Position numbers and translations under genes: made by a program. This document shows, in pieces, positions 26,597 through 34,584 of a stretch of DNA of 64,000 nucleotides. This DNA is from Candidatus Helarchaeota archaeon (GTDB lineage: Archaea > Asgardarchaeota > Lokiarchaeia > Helarchaeales > RDOG01), in contig JAHPZH010000003.1 of NCBI GenBank assembly GCA_019058315.1, positions 764,451 to 828,450 of the forward strand, read 5' to 3'. Position 1 is the stretch's first letter; each line of letters starts with the position of its first letter. The notes beneath the pieces were generated by a model, which did no database searches, was not told the DNA's origin, and saw only the letters and a program-made list of their open reading frames with translations.

Positions 26597-28783
26597 TTAT
26601 TTTTGATTAATAACTCCCCCTAAACATTTTTTTTTGCAATCATTACAGGTTTTGTGGTTTGAACTGTAACAGTAAGGGCAAATGTGATACTCTTTCCTTT
26701 CGTTTGGATTGATCTTTAATAATGAATAACCATGTTCAAGACATGTGTCTTTTAATATAGATATTTCTCCTTGAATGGGTAAAGAAAAGAATGTTTTACA
26801 ATTTAAACACAATAATATTCTCTTTTTGCCATTCATAACATCCATTTCTTTGTGACATTTAGGACAGATGATAACATCATCCCTATATTTTTTACTGGTC
26901 CTTTCTTCTTCTTTTATTTGGATTCTAATATCATGATTCTTACATTTTTTATTATTACAATAGAAATTAATCCAACTAAAAAGCGTTGGTATTTTATTCA
27001 TCCGATTATTACAATCAAGACAAATAACTCTATAACTATCTCTTGTGTTTTCAATCATGAATTTATGGTGTTTTTTACAATATTTACAAGAATATCTTAA
27101 GTTTCCCATTAAATCAGTTTGATGATCTTCAATAATCTTGTTAGAAGCAATACATTTAATAACAAATTTTTTCTCGAGTGCCAGTAAATATGCTTTCTTA
27201 TTATTTTTAAATGAATTTTTCCTATTCTTATACCCTGAATTCTTTTTCTCCCTAACATTTGGTTTAGAAGGTTTATCTGATTTTATTACTTGCAGTTCTC
27301 TGTTGAAAGCGTTCTGATTTCGAAGTTTAAATAAGTCATCAATTGTTATATCCAGTCCATTTTTAAGTGAGTTTAGATCTTTCTCGTTTACTACCTCTTT
27401 CGCACCTAAAATTTGTTTTACTGCTTTAAATATAGTTCTTATATAGTCATTATATGTGGAAGGTTCTACATTTGCTTTTATCCCTTCCCGAACATATTTT
27501 TCTAAAATCGGATCAACCAACGTTTTTAAAATTGCCTCTGTTACGGTATTATTTTCAAATAGTGCTTCACTAAAATTGATTATGTGTCGAGTCCCAAGTT
27601 GCATAGCCATCATTCCCAAATCCCCTTGTTGGATTGTACTTCTAATTGAAAAACAAATGTCAGTCATACTCCTCAAGAAGTGTCTTGTGGTAGTTTTTTT
27701 CCGTTCATAACCAATGTTTAAAGCTTGAAATTCTTGATCATCTACATTCATAGCAATAATTTTTTGAATATCTTGTTTCGATGGAAATGGTATATCACAG
27801 AAAATAAATCTTGATGAAACACTTCCTGTTTCATCTTCCCCTAAAGTCTCTCCTTCCGGATTATAATTTGCAATTACAAGTAGATTTTCCTTGGGACAAT
27901 CCAATAAAATGTCTACGCCAGAAATCTTTTTTTCAATTCTTCTTTCCTGTAAAAAATCATTTAAATCTTTAATGACTTTTGTGGGCCATTGATTAATTTC
28001 TTCTAAAACTAAAATAATACGTTTGCCTTCTTTAGCAAGTGTCATTGCATCATGAATTTGTCCTTTTTCGGGAACTGTAGAGCCTTCTTTTAACCCTTTT
28101 TCCACCACAAGGCTTGCAACGTCCATATTTTTATCTGGTTGAATTGTAATCACATGTGGAAAGGTCCCATTTTTCTTCCACAATTCAGGAAGGATACTTT
28201 TTGCAAAATAAGACTTTCCAACACCAGGAGGACCTCTTAATGCTAAATTACTTGTTTGACGCATGCAATAGAAGGTTGTGGCAATGATTTTATTTGAAAC
28301 ATCGACGAATTTAAGCTGAGTTAATTTTTCTTGTAGTTTTTTTTCGTATTTGTCTTCTAATTTTTTAGAATCTTCTTCCATAATTTTTTCTAAACTTTTA
28401 AATTCCTTAATTTCACTAATTAAAAGATAACTTGTAAAATAATCATCTTCTTTTATGGCATCTTCGAGGAGAAAACCAAATTGTTTAGCTAATTCTAACT
28501 TTTCTTTATTTTCTTTCGAAATTTTCTTCTCTTTAACGATTTTTTTAGCTTTTTGAATTTTTTTTGATTTTATTGTTTTCTTTTTTTTAGCTTTCTTCTT
28601 TTTATTTTTCTTTTTCTTAATATTCTTTGTTTTTATTCTCTTAATTTCTATACTATTTTTAATAAATTTGGTTACCAAAACTTTACATTTATCGCAATGA
28701 TAAGAAAACGGAGGTTTTTTGCTAAGATCTAAAATCGTTTCTCCTCCACAGTAAGGACAATACGTTTCTTCTGAATGAGACAT
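26597..28783 (-). CDS. MoxR-type AAA+ ATPase flanked by zinc ribbons
   Basis: A 728-residue protein. An N-terminal zinc ribbon (CPYCGG ... CDKC, residues 9-33) is followed by a very Lys-rich stretch (48-90), a helical segment, then the AAA+ module: Walker A GPPGVGKS at 184-191, Walker B LVLEE at 258-262, sensor 1 VIANYNP and an arginine finger region GSVSSRFIF. The C-terminal third (about 550-728) has four or five further CxxC pairs (CKYC, CLDC, CPKC, CLNC, CPYC, CNDC), an unusual addition for MoxR proteins. It precedes the VWA gene; the coding regions are 82 bp apart, or overlap slightly if that gene starts upstream. It probably remodels a target delivered by the VWA partner. Confidence 0.88.
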   Translation of the reverse strand: MSHSEETYCPYCGGETILDLSKKPPFSYHCDKCKVLVTKFIKNSIEIKRIKTKNIKKKKNKKKKAKKKKTIKSKKIQKAKKIVKEKKISKENKEKLELAKQFGFLLEDAIKEDDYFTSYLLISEIKEFKSLEKIMEEDSKKLEDKYEKKLQEKLTQLKFVDVSNKIIATTFYCMRQTSNLALRGPPGVGKSYFAKSILPELWKKNGTFPHVITIQPDKNMDVASLVVEKGLKEGSTVPEKGQIHDAMTLAKEGKRIILVLEEINQWPTKVIKDLNDFLQERRIEKKISGVDILLDCPKENLLVIANYNPEGETLGEDETGSVSSRFIFCDIPFPSKQDIQKIIAMNVDDQEFQALNIGYERKKTTTRHFLRSMTDICFSIRSTIQQGDLGMMAMQLGTRHIINFSEALFENNTVTEAILKTLVDPILEKYVREGIKANVEPSTYNDYIRTIFKAVKQILGAKEVVNEKDLNSLKNGLDITIDDLFKLRNQNAFNRELQVIKSDKPSKPNVREKKNSGYKNRKNSFKNNKKAYLLALEKKFVIKCIASNKIIEDHQTDLMGNLRYSCKYCKKHHKFMIENTRDSYRVICLDCNNRMNKIPTLFSWINFYCNNKKCKNHDIRIQIKEEERTSKKYRDDVIICPKCHKEMDVMNGKKRILLCLNCKTFFSLPIQGEISILKDTCLEHGYSLLKINPNERKEYHICPYCYSSNHKTCNDCKKKCLGGVINQK

Positions 28784-28924
28784 TTTTTATTCCTTCTTTC
28801 AAATTGGATTTTAGGATCTTTTCTAATTTTTTTAAATAGGCTTTGAAATTGAAAAGATCAAGAGCCAAATGTTGATTTCCAATTATAATTCAAATCATTA
28901 AACCTCCTAACTCATATTTTTTTA

Positions 28925-29016
28925 TATTTATGAAAGTTCTAAATCCCTATTTTTTAAGAATTTAATAGGATCGATGTAAAATTTGAGTTTTTCAAATTTT
29001 TTTACTTTCATAAATA
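28925..29016. repeat. 13-bp perfect inverted repeat with 66-bp spacing
   Basis: TATTTATGAAAGT at 28925-28937 and its exact reverse complement ACTTTCATAAATA at 29004-29016. It lies within the leader of the MoxR gene. Thirteen matching bases in AT-rich DNA could occur by chance, but the arms contain G and C and sit around another hairpin. Confidence 0.5.
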
Positions 29017-29031
29017 CTCACTATTATTATG

Positions 29032-29081
29032 AAATGCGCAACCAATAAGTTTTTAATATATAAAGGGTCGAAAATGCGCAA
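29032..29081. promoter_or_regulatory. Two AAATGCGCAA direct repeats flanking a TATA box
   Basis: Identical 10-mers at 29032-29041 and 29072-29081, starting exactly 40 bp apart, so on the same face of the helix. Between them lies TTTTAATATATAAA (29051-29064), a TATA box usable for minus-strand transcription toward the MoxR gene. GCGC is rare in this AT-rich DNA, which makes the pair stand out as an activator or repressor site. Confidence 0.5.
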
Positions 29082-29213
29082 TTTCTTCTAATTAAAGCAT
29101 GAAAAATTTGAGAAAAGAATCAGAAATAAATAAATCTAATCAATAAATTCCCCTAGTTTATTGTTAAGTAAAAACTAGAATCTATAAACTAAATTAAAAA
29201 AATAAAAGAATAA

Positions 29214-29570
29214 TTATTTTTTCCCTTTCAATGCCGCTGCAATCGCTCTGCCATAGCGGATTAGTTCCATCACTTTACCATTTTTAACCTCTATTTGTTC
29301 ACGGCTAATTGCATGGGTAAAGTCACCTTGTCCTCTGCTTGATCTGGCAATACCTTCACCATCGCCCGTAATTAGTAAAGATGGATTCGAATGTTTTCCA
29401 GAAGTTAAGTTTGCCTTGCCATTTTTTACTTCTATATAGAATGGCTCTTCTGTTTTTAAATCAAATTGAAAAATTACGTTCCAATTTTCAGCTACTAGTA
29501 TTTTTTGAGCCTTTGGATTATCATTAATTAATTTTAAAATTTTTTCTGATTCAGCCCTTGCTTCACCCAT
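29214..29570 (-). CDS. SCP2 sterol-carrier-type lipid-binding protein
   Basis: A 118-residue SCP2-fold protein. The ATG at 29570 is preferred over a GTG five codons upstream because GGAGGT stands seven bases before it; this ATG overlaps the TGA stop of the DUF35 gene. Typical SCP2 sequence is visible: NVIFQFDLKTEEPFYIEV, GKANLTSGKHSNPSLLITG, and a C-terminal VKNGKVMELIRYGRAIAA. SCP2 domains bind acyl-CoA or lipid in a hydrophobic tunnel. Being the third gene of a thiolase-like/DUF35 operon, it probably presents the acyl-CoA substrate to that complex. Confidence 0.88.
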   Translation of the reverse strand: MGEARAESEKILKLINDNPKAQKILVAENWNVIFQFDLKTEEPFYIEVKNGKANLTSGKHSNPSLLITGDGEGIARSSRGQGDFTHAISREQIEVKNGKVMELIRYGRAIAAALKGKK

Positions 29571-30063
29571 CGGATGCACCTCCACCTTCGTATTCTGGTT
29601 TATTTATCCACATTTCATATTCATCTATTGGGACAAAGAAAAAGTCAGTAATCTTACCCTCCCTTTCCTTTTTAAACACAGCTCTTACTTTTTTTCCAGC
29701 TTTAATTTTTGAGGGAACCAGACTTTCAGAAAATATTCCTTGATTAATTGCGGTACTTGCTCCTTCCAATTGGATGTATCCTACAGCATAGGGGATATAT
29801 TGAATAAAGGCAGATGTACTATACCAAACCAGTGTACTTACTTTAATTTCTCCAACATCCTTTATGGTAACCCATTCAGTTGGTTTATAACATTTAGCAC
29901 AAGCAACGCGAGGAGGGCAATAAGTCGTTCCACATTCTTTACATTTTGAACCTAAAATTCTTTTATTATCTCTTAACTCTATGAAAAACCTAGATTGTCC
30001 ACCATAACTGTATTTATAGTTCATAATGATTTGATCTTCAATTTCATGGTAATTTTCTGTCAT
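29563..30063 (-). CDS. DUF35 OB-fold protein with rubredoxin-like zinc ribbon, acyl-CoA complex partner
   Basis: A 166-residue DUF35 protein. The N-terminal helix and zinc ribbon contain C41, C44, C55 and C58 (CKECG ... CAKC), and the OB-fold follows with GEIKVSTLVWY, YAVGYIQLEG and GKKVRAVF. In archaea DUF35 proteins tether acetoacetyl-CoA thiolase to HMG-CoA synthase; in actinobacteria they pair with thiolase-like aldolases. Here it follows a thiolase-like gene by only 2 bp and overlaps the SCP2 gene by 8 bp, a strict operon. The zinc ribbon is complete, so binding to its partner is probably intact. Confidence 0.92.
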   Translation of the reverse strand: MTENYHEIEDQIIMNYKYSYGGQSRFFIELRDNKRILGSKCKECGTTYCPPRVACAKCYKPTEWVTIKDVGEIKVSTLVWYSTSAFIQYIPYAVGYIQLEGASTAINQGIFSESLVPSKIKAGKKVRAVFKKEREGKITDFFFVPIDEYEMWINKPEYEGGGASDG

Positions 30064-30065
30064 AT

Positions 30066-31271
30066 TTAGCCTCTCTCCATTACAATTATAGCAGAATACG
30101 CCGCACCAGGACCTCCTATTGAATGTGAGATTGCTCTTCCTTTTGAAATAGGCACTTGTCTTTTACCCGCTTTTTCTTTCAATTGCAAATAAGCCTCCCC
30201 AGTCGACATTATACCTGTAGCCCCAACAGCATGTCCACAGCCAATTAGCCCTCCTGAGGGACAACATGGTAATTCTCCAGACATTAAGGGTCCACCATCG
30301 TCAAGCCAATCGCCTCCCTTTCCATATTCCACGAATCCCAATTCTTCATAGGAAATAACTTCCTGTCCTGAAAATGCGTCATGTAATTCTGCAACATCAA
30401 TTTGATTTTTAATATTATTATAATCTAGTCCAGCCATTTTATATGCACGCTTTGCAGCTGCAATATTTGAAGGTAATGCGCCTATACTTTTTCTATTACC
30501 AATAAAAGCGTCAGTGCATGCGGCTCCTGCTCCTGTAATCCAAACAGGATCATCAATTTTTAATTGTTTTACCTTTTCTTCTGATGCTAAAATCAAAGCA
30601 GCCGAAGCTTCGGAATATAGACAACAATCTAACATTTTAAACGGATAACAAATTATACGTGAGTTTAGAACTTCTTCTACGGTTAATTTCATTGGTGATT
30701 GTGCCTTGGGGTTGTTCAGTGCATTTCCATGGTTCTTAATTGAGACTTTGGCCATTTGTTCTTCAGTGGGATTTCCGTATTTATCAATATGGGCGTTCAC
30801 TAGAACCACGTAACTTGAGGCTGCTAACATACCTAATGGGAATTCCCAAGTCATATCAGCAGAATAAGCAATTCCTTTTAGAACTTCGGGGGTTGTGGTA
30901 CCAGTTTGTTTATCATAACAATCATTACACTTTTCAACACCTAAAACTAAACAAATATCCGCAAGACCACTAGCAACTTCAGCGTATCCCGTTCGAACTG
31001 TAAAGCCCCCTGTCGCTCCCCCAGTAGTAATACGAGTTCCGGGTTTATCTATATTTCCAATATAGTCATTAACATAAATATCAGGCATAAATTGCCTTTC
31101 AAATAAATCATTGTAAATTCCATAAACTGCACTATCTATTTCTTTGATTGTAATTCCTGCGTCATTTAAACTTTCATTAGCTGCATCGTATGCTAATTCA
31201 AAATAAGTTTTTTCAGGCCATCTTGCCTTAAATGGAGTCATTCCAAATCCTATAATTGCTACTTTTCTCAT
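30066..31271 (-). CDS. Thiolase-like protein (SCPx/Ltp2 group) lacking the nucleophilic cysteine
   Basis: A 401-residue thiolase-fold protein of the SCPx type. The expected acyl-accepting cysteine lies in a CASG-like motif; here that segment reads TTGGATGGF, so Gly85 sits where Cys should be. Other active-site elements remain: His297 in LHDAF and His347 in CGHAVGATG, and SIGGPGAAY near the end. Thiolase-like proteins without this cysteine that partner DUF35, such as mycobacterial Ltp2, act as retro-aldolases on acyl-CoA. A true thiolase reaction therefore looks unlikely. The first of three tightly packed genes (with DUF35 and SCP2). Family is certain; the altered chemistry is inference from an alignment by eye. 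Confidence 0.88.
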   Translation of the reverse strand: MRKVAIIGFGMTPFKARWPEKTYFELAYDAANESLNDAGITIKEIDSAVYGIYNDLFERQFMPDIYVNDYIGNIDKPGTRITTGGATGGFTVRTGYAEVASGLADICLVLGVEKCNDCYDKQTGTTTPEVLKGIAYSADMTWEFPLGMLAASSYVVLVNAHIDKYGNPTEEQMAKVSIKNHGNALNNPKAQSPMKLTVEEVLNSRIICYPFKMLDCCLYSEASAALILASEEKVKQLKIDDPVWITGAGAACTDAFIGNRKSIGALPSNIAAAKRAYKMAGLDYNNIKNQIDVAELHDAFSGQEVISYEELGFVEYGKGGDWLDDGGPLMSGELPCCPSGGLIGCGHAVGATGIMSTGEAYLQLKEKAGKRQVPISKGRAISHSIGGPGAAYSAIIVMERG

Positions 31272-31390
31272 AAAAAATAAAAAGATAGGATATATTATAA
31301 AAAACTTTGGAATTCTTTAATTTCTAATTTAAAGATAAATTAGTAAAATAAAATGTTTTATTTTTGAAAAAATTCTAAGAATTGATTCAA

Positions 31391-31600
31391 TCAGAATGTT
31401 TTTATTAATTCAATAATTGAATCAAACATAGGAATTACACCATCATATTGAACTATTCCATTTTCCTTTAATTTCTTAAGAACTAGACGAACACCTTCGA
31501 ATTTTTCTCCACAAATTCGATTTAATTGTTTATAATCCATCTTTCCATCATTATCTTGTAAAGTTTTCACTAAAAATTTCTCATTTTCATTTAATTCCAA
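31391..31600 (-). CDS. Small winged-helix-like protein downstream of threonine synthase
   Basis: A 69-residue protein with the helix-turn-helix-like sequence LVKTLQDNDGKMDYKQLNRICG, then VRLVLKKLKENGIVQYDG, matching a compact winged helix. It starts 30 bp after the threonine synthase stop on the same strand, with no obvious promoter between, so it is probably the last gene of the threonine operon. Such small DNA-binding proteins may regulate their own operon, but no operator is evident. Function unproven. Confidence 0.6.
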   Translation of the reverse strand: MELNENEKFLVKTLQDNDGKMDYKQLNRICGEKFEGVRLVLKKLKENGIVQYDGVIPMFDSIIELIKTF

Positions 31601-31630
31601 TTATTTCTACCTCCAATTTAATTAAACATT

Positions 31631-32950
31631 TTATTTCACAATTTGTACTTGTTCCGGTGTGCTTTTTTTAAGTGCCCGCTTTAGAGCATCTAAGTTTGCA
31701 TCAATAACTATTGGTTTGTTAGCATACGTTGGTTTAATATTAGGAATTTTATTCATATGATAGTTTACAGTAGCATCAGGATCCTTTAATAAATTCCCAG
31801 TTAAAATGCCTGTTACTTTATCTTTTCGATCAATAACTCCAGTATCAATCAATTTTTTAATTCCCGCTACTGTAGCGCAAGATGCTGGTTCAGCACCTAT
31901 ACCTGCTCCATCTACTTGGGCTTTAGCATCGAGAATTTCTTGTTCGGTTACCTGTTCAACTGTTCCATTAGTCCATCTAACTGTTCTTACTGCTTTTGTA
32001 TAATTAACAGGTTTTCCGATTTTTATTGCAGTTGCAATAGTTTCAGGATTGTCAACTTCAATATGTTCCTTAAAATCCGTTTTATAACTTAAATATAACG
32101 GATTTGACCCTTCTGCTTGAATAATAGCAACCCGTGGGGGAGAAGAAATAATTCCCAATTCTTCTAATTCTTTAAATCCCTTACCAAAAGCTGAGCTATT
32201 ACCTAGGTTTCCTCCAGGACACACTAGCCAGTCAGGAACTTCCCAATTTAATTGTTGTAGCAATTCAAAAACAATTCCTTTCTGCCCTTCTAATCTAAAT
32301 GCATTTACTGAATTTAATAAGTAAAGGTTCAACTCTGCTGATGCTTCTTGAACTAACGCCATAGCGTCATCAAAATTTCCTCGAATTTGAAATGTCATAC
32401 CACCATAAGCTAAAGCTTGGGATAATTTACCATACGCTATTTTACCCTCCGGAATAAATATAATTACTTTGAACCCGCCAAATTTCCCATATGCAGCTAA
32501 AGAAGCAGATGTATTTCCAGTCGATGCGCATGCAACTACTTTAGATCCTAAAACATTTGCTTGAGTAACACCAGTAGTCATTCCACGATCTTTAAATGAA
32601 CCAGTTGGATTTTCGCCTTCATGTTTAAGTCTTAACCATTTACAACCAGTATAATTTAGAAGATTTTTAGAAGAATATAAATTTGTATTGCCTTCAGGTC
32701 TAGATATTATGAATTTATCCTCAACTGGAAGTATTATTTCTTTATATCGCCAGACTCCACTCATAAATGGAAATTGACGAGATTTCCAGCGCTTATTAAA
32801 TAGTTCTTTAAGGTTTAATTCTTTTAACTTTTCGATATCGTGAACAATATCTAATAAGTTACCACATTTTTTGCACTTGTAAATGATTTGATTAATCGGG
32901 TAATTCTCACCACATTTTATACATTTTTGATGCATTGAAATTTTAATCAT
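31631..32950 (-). CDS. thrC: Threonine synthase
   Basis: A PLP-dependent enzyme of 439 residues that converts O-phosphohomoserine to threonine. The N-terminus has a zinc-ribbon pair (CIKCG and CKKCG) as in many archaeal threonine synthases. The PLP lysine is in GSFKDRG (about residue 120), followed by ACASTGNTSASLAAY for phosphate binding and VCPGGNLGN. An upstream GTG two codons earlier is possible; I prefer the ATG at 32950. It follows homoserine dehydrogenase in a minus-strand operon with an ACT-domain protein at the head. The assignment is firm. Confidence 0.95.
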   Translation of the reverse strand: MIKISMHQKCIKCGENYPINQIIYKCKKCGNLLDIVHDIEKLKELNLKELFNKRWKSRQFPFMSGVWRYKEIILPVEDKFIISRPEGNTNLYSSKNLLNYTGCKWLRLKHEGENPTGSFKDRGMTTGVTQANVLGSKVVACASTGNTSASLAAYGKFGGFKVIIFIPEGKIAYGKLSQALAYGGMTFQIRGNFDDAMALVQEASAELNLYLLNSVNAFRLEGQKGIVFELLQQLNWEVPDWLVCPGGNLGNSSAFGKGFKELEELGIISSPPRVAIIQAEGSNPLYLSYKTDFKEHIEVDNPETIATAIKIGKPVNYTKAVRTVRWTNGTVEQVTEQEILDAKAQVDGAGIGAEPASCATVAGIKKLIDTGVIDRKDKVTGILTGNLLKDPDATVNYHMNKIPNIKPTYANKPIVIDANLDALKRALKKSTPEQVQIVK

Positions 32951-32964
32951 CTTCACTGATAGTT

Positions 32965-33978
32965 TTATTGTGTTTTTTTGTGAATATATAAAAGATCGCT
33001 TATTATCGCACTTGTAGCTTCTCTTCCACCTGCTCCTCTTCCAATAATATATATTTCTTTTGCTAAATCAGTTTCAAATCTTATTAAATTTTGTGTCCCT
33101 TCAATAGCAAATGTTGAATTTTCGGGAACTAAACGAGGAGACACTTCTAATTTACCATTCTCAGCAGATGCAATATGTCTTATAACATAGCCATCTTCTC
33201 TAGCTAATTCTATTGCATCCTTAGTAATTTGTCGAATACCTTTAATTTTAACGTTGGATAGAGTAACATTTTGTTTTAAAATGGAATTAGCAATAATTAC
33301 AATTTTACAAGCTGCATCTATTCCATCTACATCTAAAGAAGGATCTGCTTCTGCAAAACCTAATTCTTGAGCCTCTTTTAGAGCAATTGAAAATGGAACA
33401 TTTTGTCTACTCATTTGGGTTAAAATAAAGTTAGAAGTACCATTTAAAATCCCTTTAATTGAAATAATTTTATTACCCATTAATGCTGTTTCTGCCAAGT
33501 GAAAAACTGGTATAGCACCTCCAGTTGTAGCCTCAAATCTTAGATAAAGGTTATTTTTTTTAGCCAATTCTTGAACTTCTGGAAATGCAAGGGCAAGAGG
33601 TCCTTTATTGGCTGTAATAACATGCTTACCATTATTTAATGCTGTTTTAATGTGTGATAAACCAGGTTCTCCCGTTTTAATATTTGTATGAGTTAATTCT
33701 ACAACTATATCGATATCTAATTTAGGTATTAGATTATTTGCAGATACTTTAGATTTCCAATTTTCATGTTTTTCAAATTCATTTGGGTTAAGATTAATAA
33801 TATCTTTTATATTAAGTCCTGCTTCGTTTATAAAGGCTCCATTTAGCTCAAAAATCCCTTTAATTTTACTCTGAAATCCATATCTTTTTTCAAGATCTTG
33901 TTTTCTTTCTAATAAGATTCTTGCAAATGCACGTCCTACATTACCGAATCCAATAATTGCTAAATTCATTATCATCAT
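32965..33978 (-). CDS. hom: Homoserine dehydrogenase
   Basis: A 337-residue enzyme that reduces aspartate semialdehyde to homoserine. The Rossmann motif GFGNVGRAFAR is at the N-terminus. The substrate region has GILNGTSNFILTQM and EADPSLDVDGIDAACK, diagnostic of homoserine dehydrogenases. There is no C-terminal ACT domain; regulation may come from the separate ACT protein encoded 5 bp upstream. Several Met codons stand at the start, and GAGGG is best placed for the second. The gene lies in the order ACT protein, hom, thrC. Confidence 0.95.
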   Translation of the reverse strand: MMIMNLAIIGFGNVGRAFARILLERKQDLEKRYGFQSKIKGIFELNGAFINEAGLNIKDIINLNPNEFEKHENWKSKVSANNLIPKLDIDIVVELTHTNIKTGEPGLSHIKTALNNGKHVITANKGPLALAFPEVQELAKKNNLYLRFEATTGGAIPVFHLAETALMGNKIISIKGILNGTSNFILTQMSRQNVPFSIALKEAQELGFAEADPSLDVDGIDAACKIVIIANSILKQNVTLSNVKIKGIRQITKDAIELAREDGYVIRHIASAENGKLEVSPRLVPENSTFAIEGTQNLIRFETDLAKEIYIIGRGAGGREATSAIISDLLYIHKKTQ

Positions 33979-33983
33979 TCCCT

Positions 33984-34478
33984 CTACAATAATTCAGTAA
34001 TTGCAAACAAATTTTTCTTTTCACAAATTTCATTAATAAGTTTGTAAACTATTTCAATTTTATCTTTAGAGTCTACTTGGATTGAAATCTTGACTGATGA
34101 AACTTCTTCGGGTCTAACAATTCTTGAATCGACTTTTCTCACAAGGACTCCAAGGTTCAAGATTGAATCAATTGTATCTTTAATGTCAGTTGCATAAACA
34201 TGCCCTATAAGAATTATTGTACAATAATATAAACCGACTTCACTTTCAATTCGAGTAATATTAAGGTTAGCTTCTAATAAATCATTCTTGATTTGATTAA
34301 GTTGATTAAAATTTTCTACTTCAAAATTAAAAAGAACTGGTACGATATTTCCCGCTTTTACACGGTCTCGTAGATGGTAAATACCTAAGAAATTGCCACC
34401 TCGCTTGCTTATAGGTTCTATTACCATCATTAATTGTCCTGGCTTATCTGCAAGCTCAACTTCCATTTCAATAATCAA
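33984..34478 (-). CDS. ACT-domain regulatory protein of the threonine operon
   Basis: A 164-residue protein of two ACT modules. The first (residues 1-78) begins EMEVELADKPGQLMMVIEPIS and continues GGNFLGIYH, the ACT ligand-binding turn. The second (about 83-164) has CTIILIGHVYATDIKDTIDSI and SSVKISIQVDSKDKI. ACT domains bind amino acids, so this is probably the free-standing feedback sensor for homoserine dehydrogenase, which starts 5 bp downstream and lacks its own ACT domain. It lies first in the operon and is divergent from the phosphoglycerate mutase gene. Confidence 0.88.
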   Translation of the reverse strand: MIIEMEVELADKPGQLMMVIEPISKRGGNFLGIYHLRDRVKAGNIVPVLFNFEVENFNQLNQIKNDLLEANLNITRIESEVGLYYCTIILIGHVYATDIKDTIDSILNLGVLVRKVDSRIVRPEEVSSVKISIQVDSKDKIEIVYKLINEICEKKNLFAITELL

Positions 34479-34584
34479 AGGAATTCTTCCTATACCCGAT
34501 AATTATCTTTACTACTTTTATAAAATAGATTAAAAACATTGCATATTAATTGTTTTGTGTATTTATTATTTGAGATGATTTTTA

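Larger units (their letters stand above)
28784..29213. other. 430-bp regulatory spacer upstream of the MoxR-VWA operon
   Basis: No gene longer than about a dozen codons is evident. The spacer holds a 13-bp inverted repeat, a repeated AAATGCGCAA element around a TATA box, a small hairpin AAAATTTGA/TCAAATTTT at 28978-29000 followed by T residues, and, on the minus strand near 28893-28899, a strong AGGAGGT followed by ATG-ATT-TGA. The last is either a minimal upstream frame or chance. The long leader and these elements suggest regulated expression of moxR. Confidence 0.5.

Noticed and set aside
29558..29585. GTG start at 29585 for the SCP2 gene.
   Set aside because: GGAGGT is positioned seven bases before the ATG at 29570, within the stop region of the previous gene.
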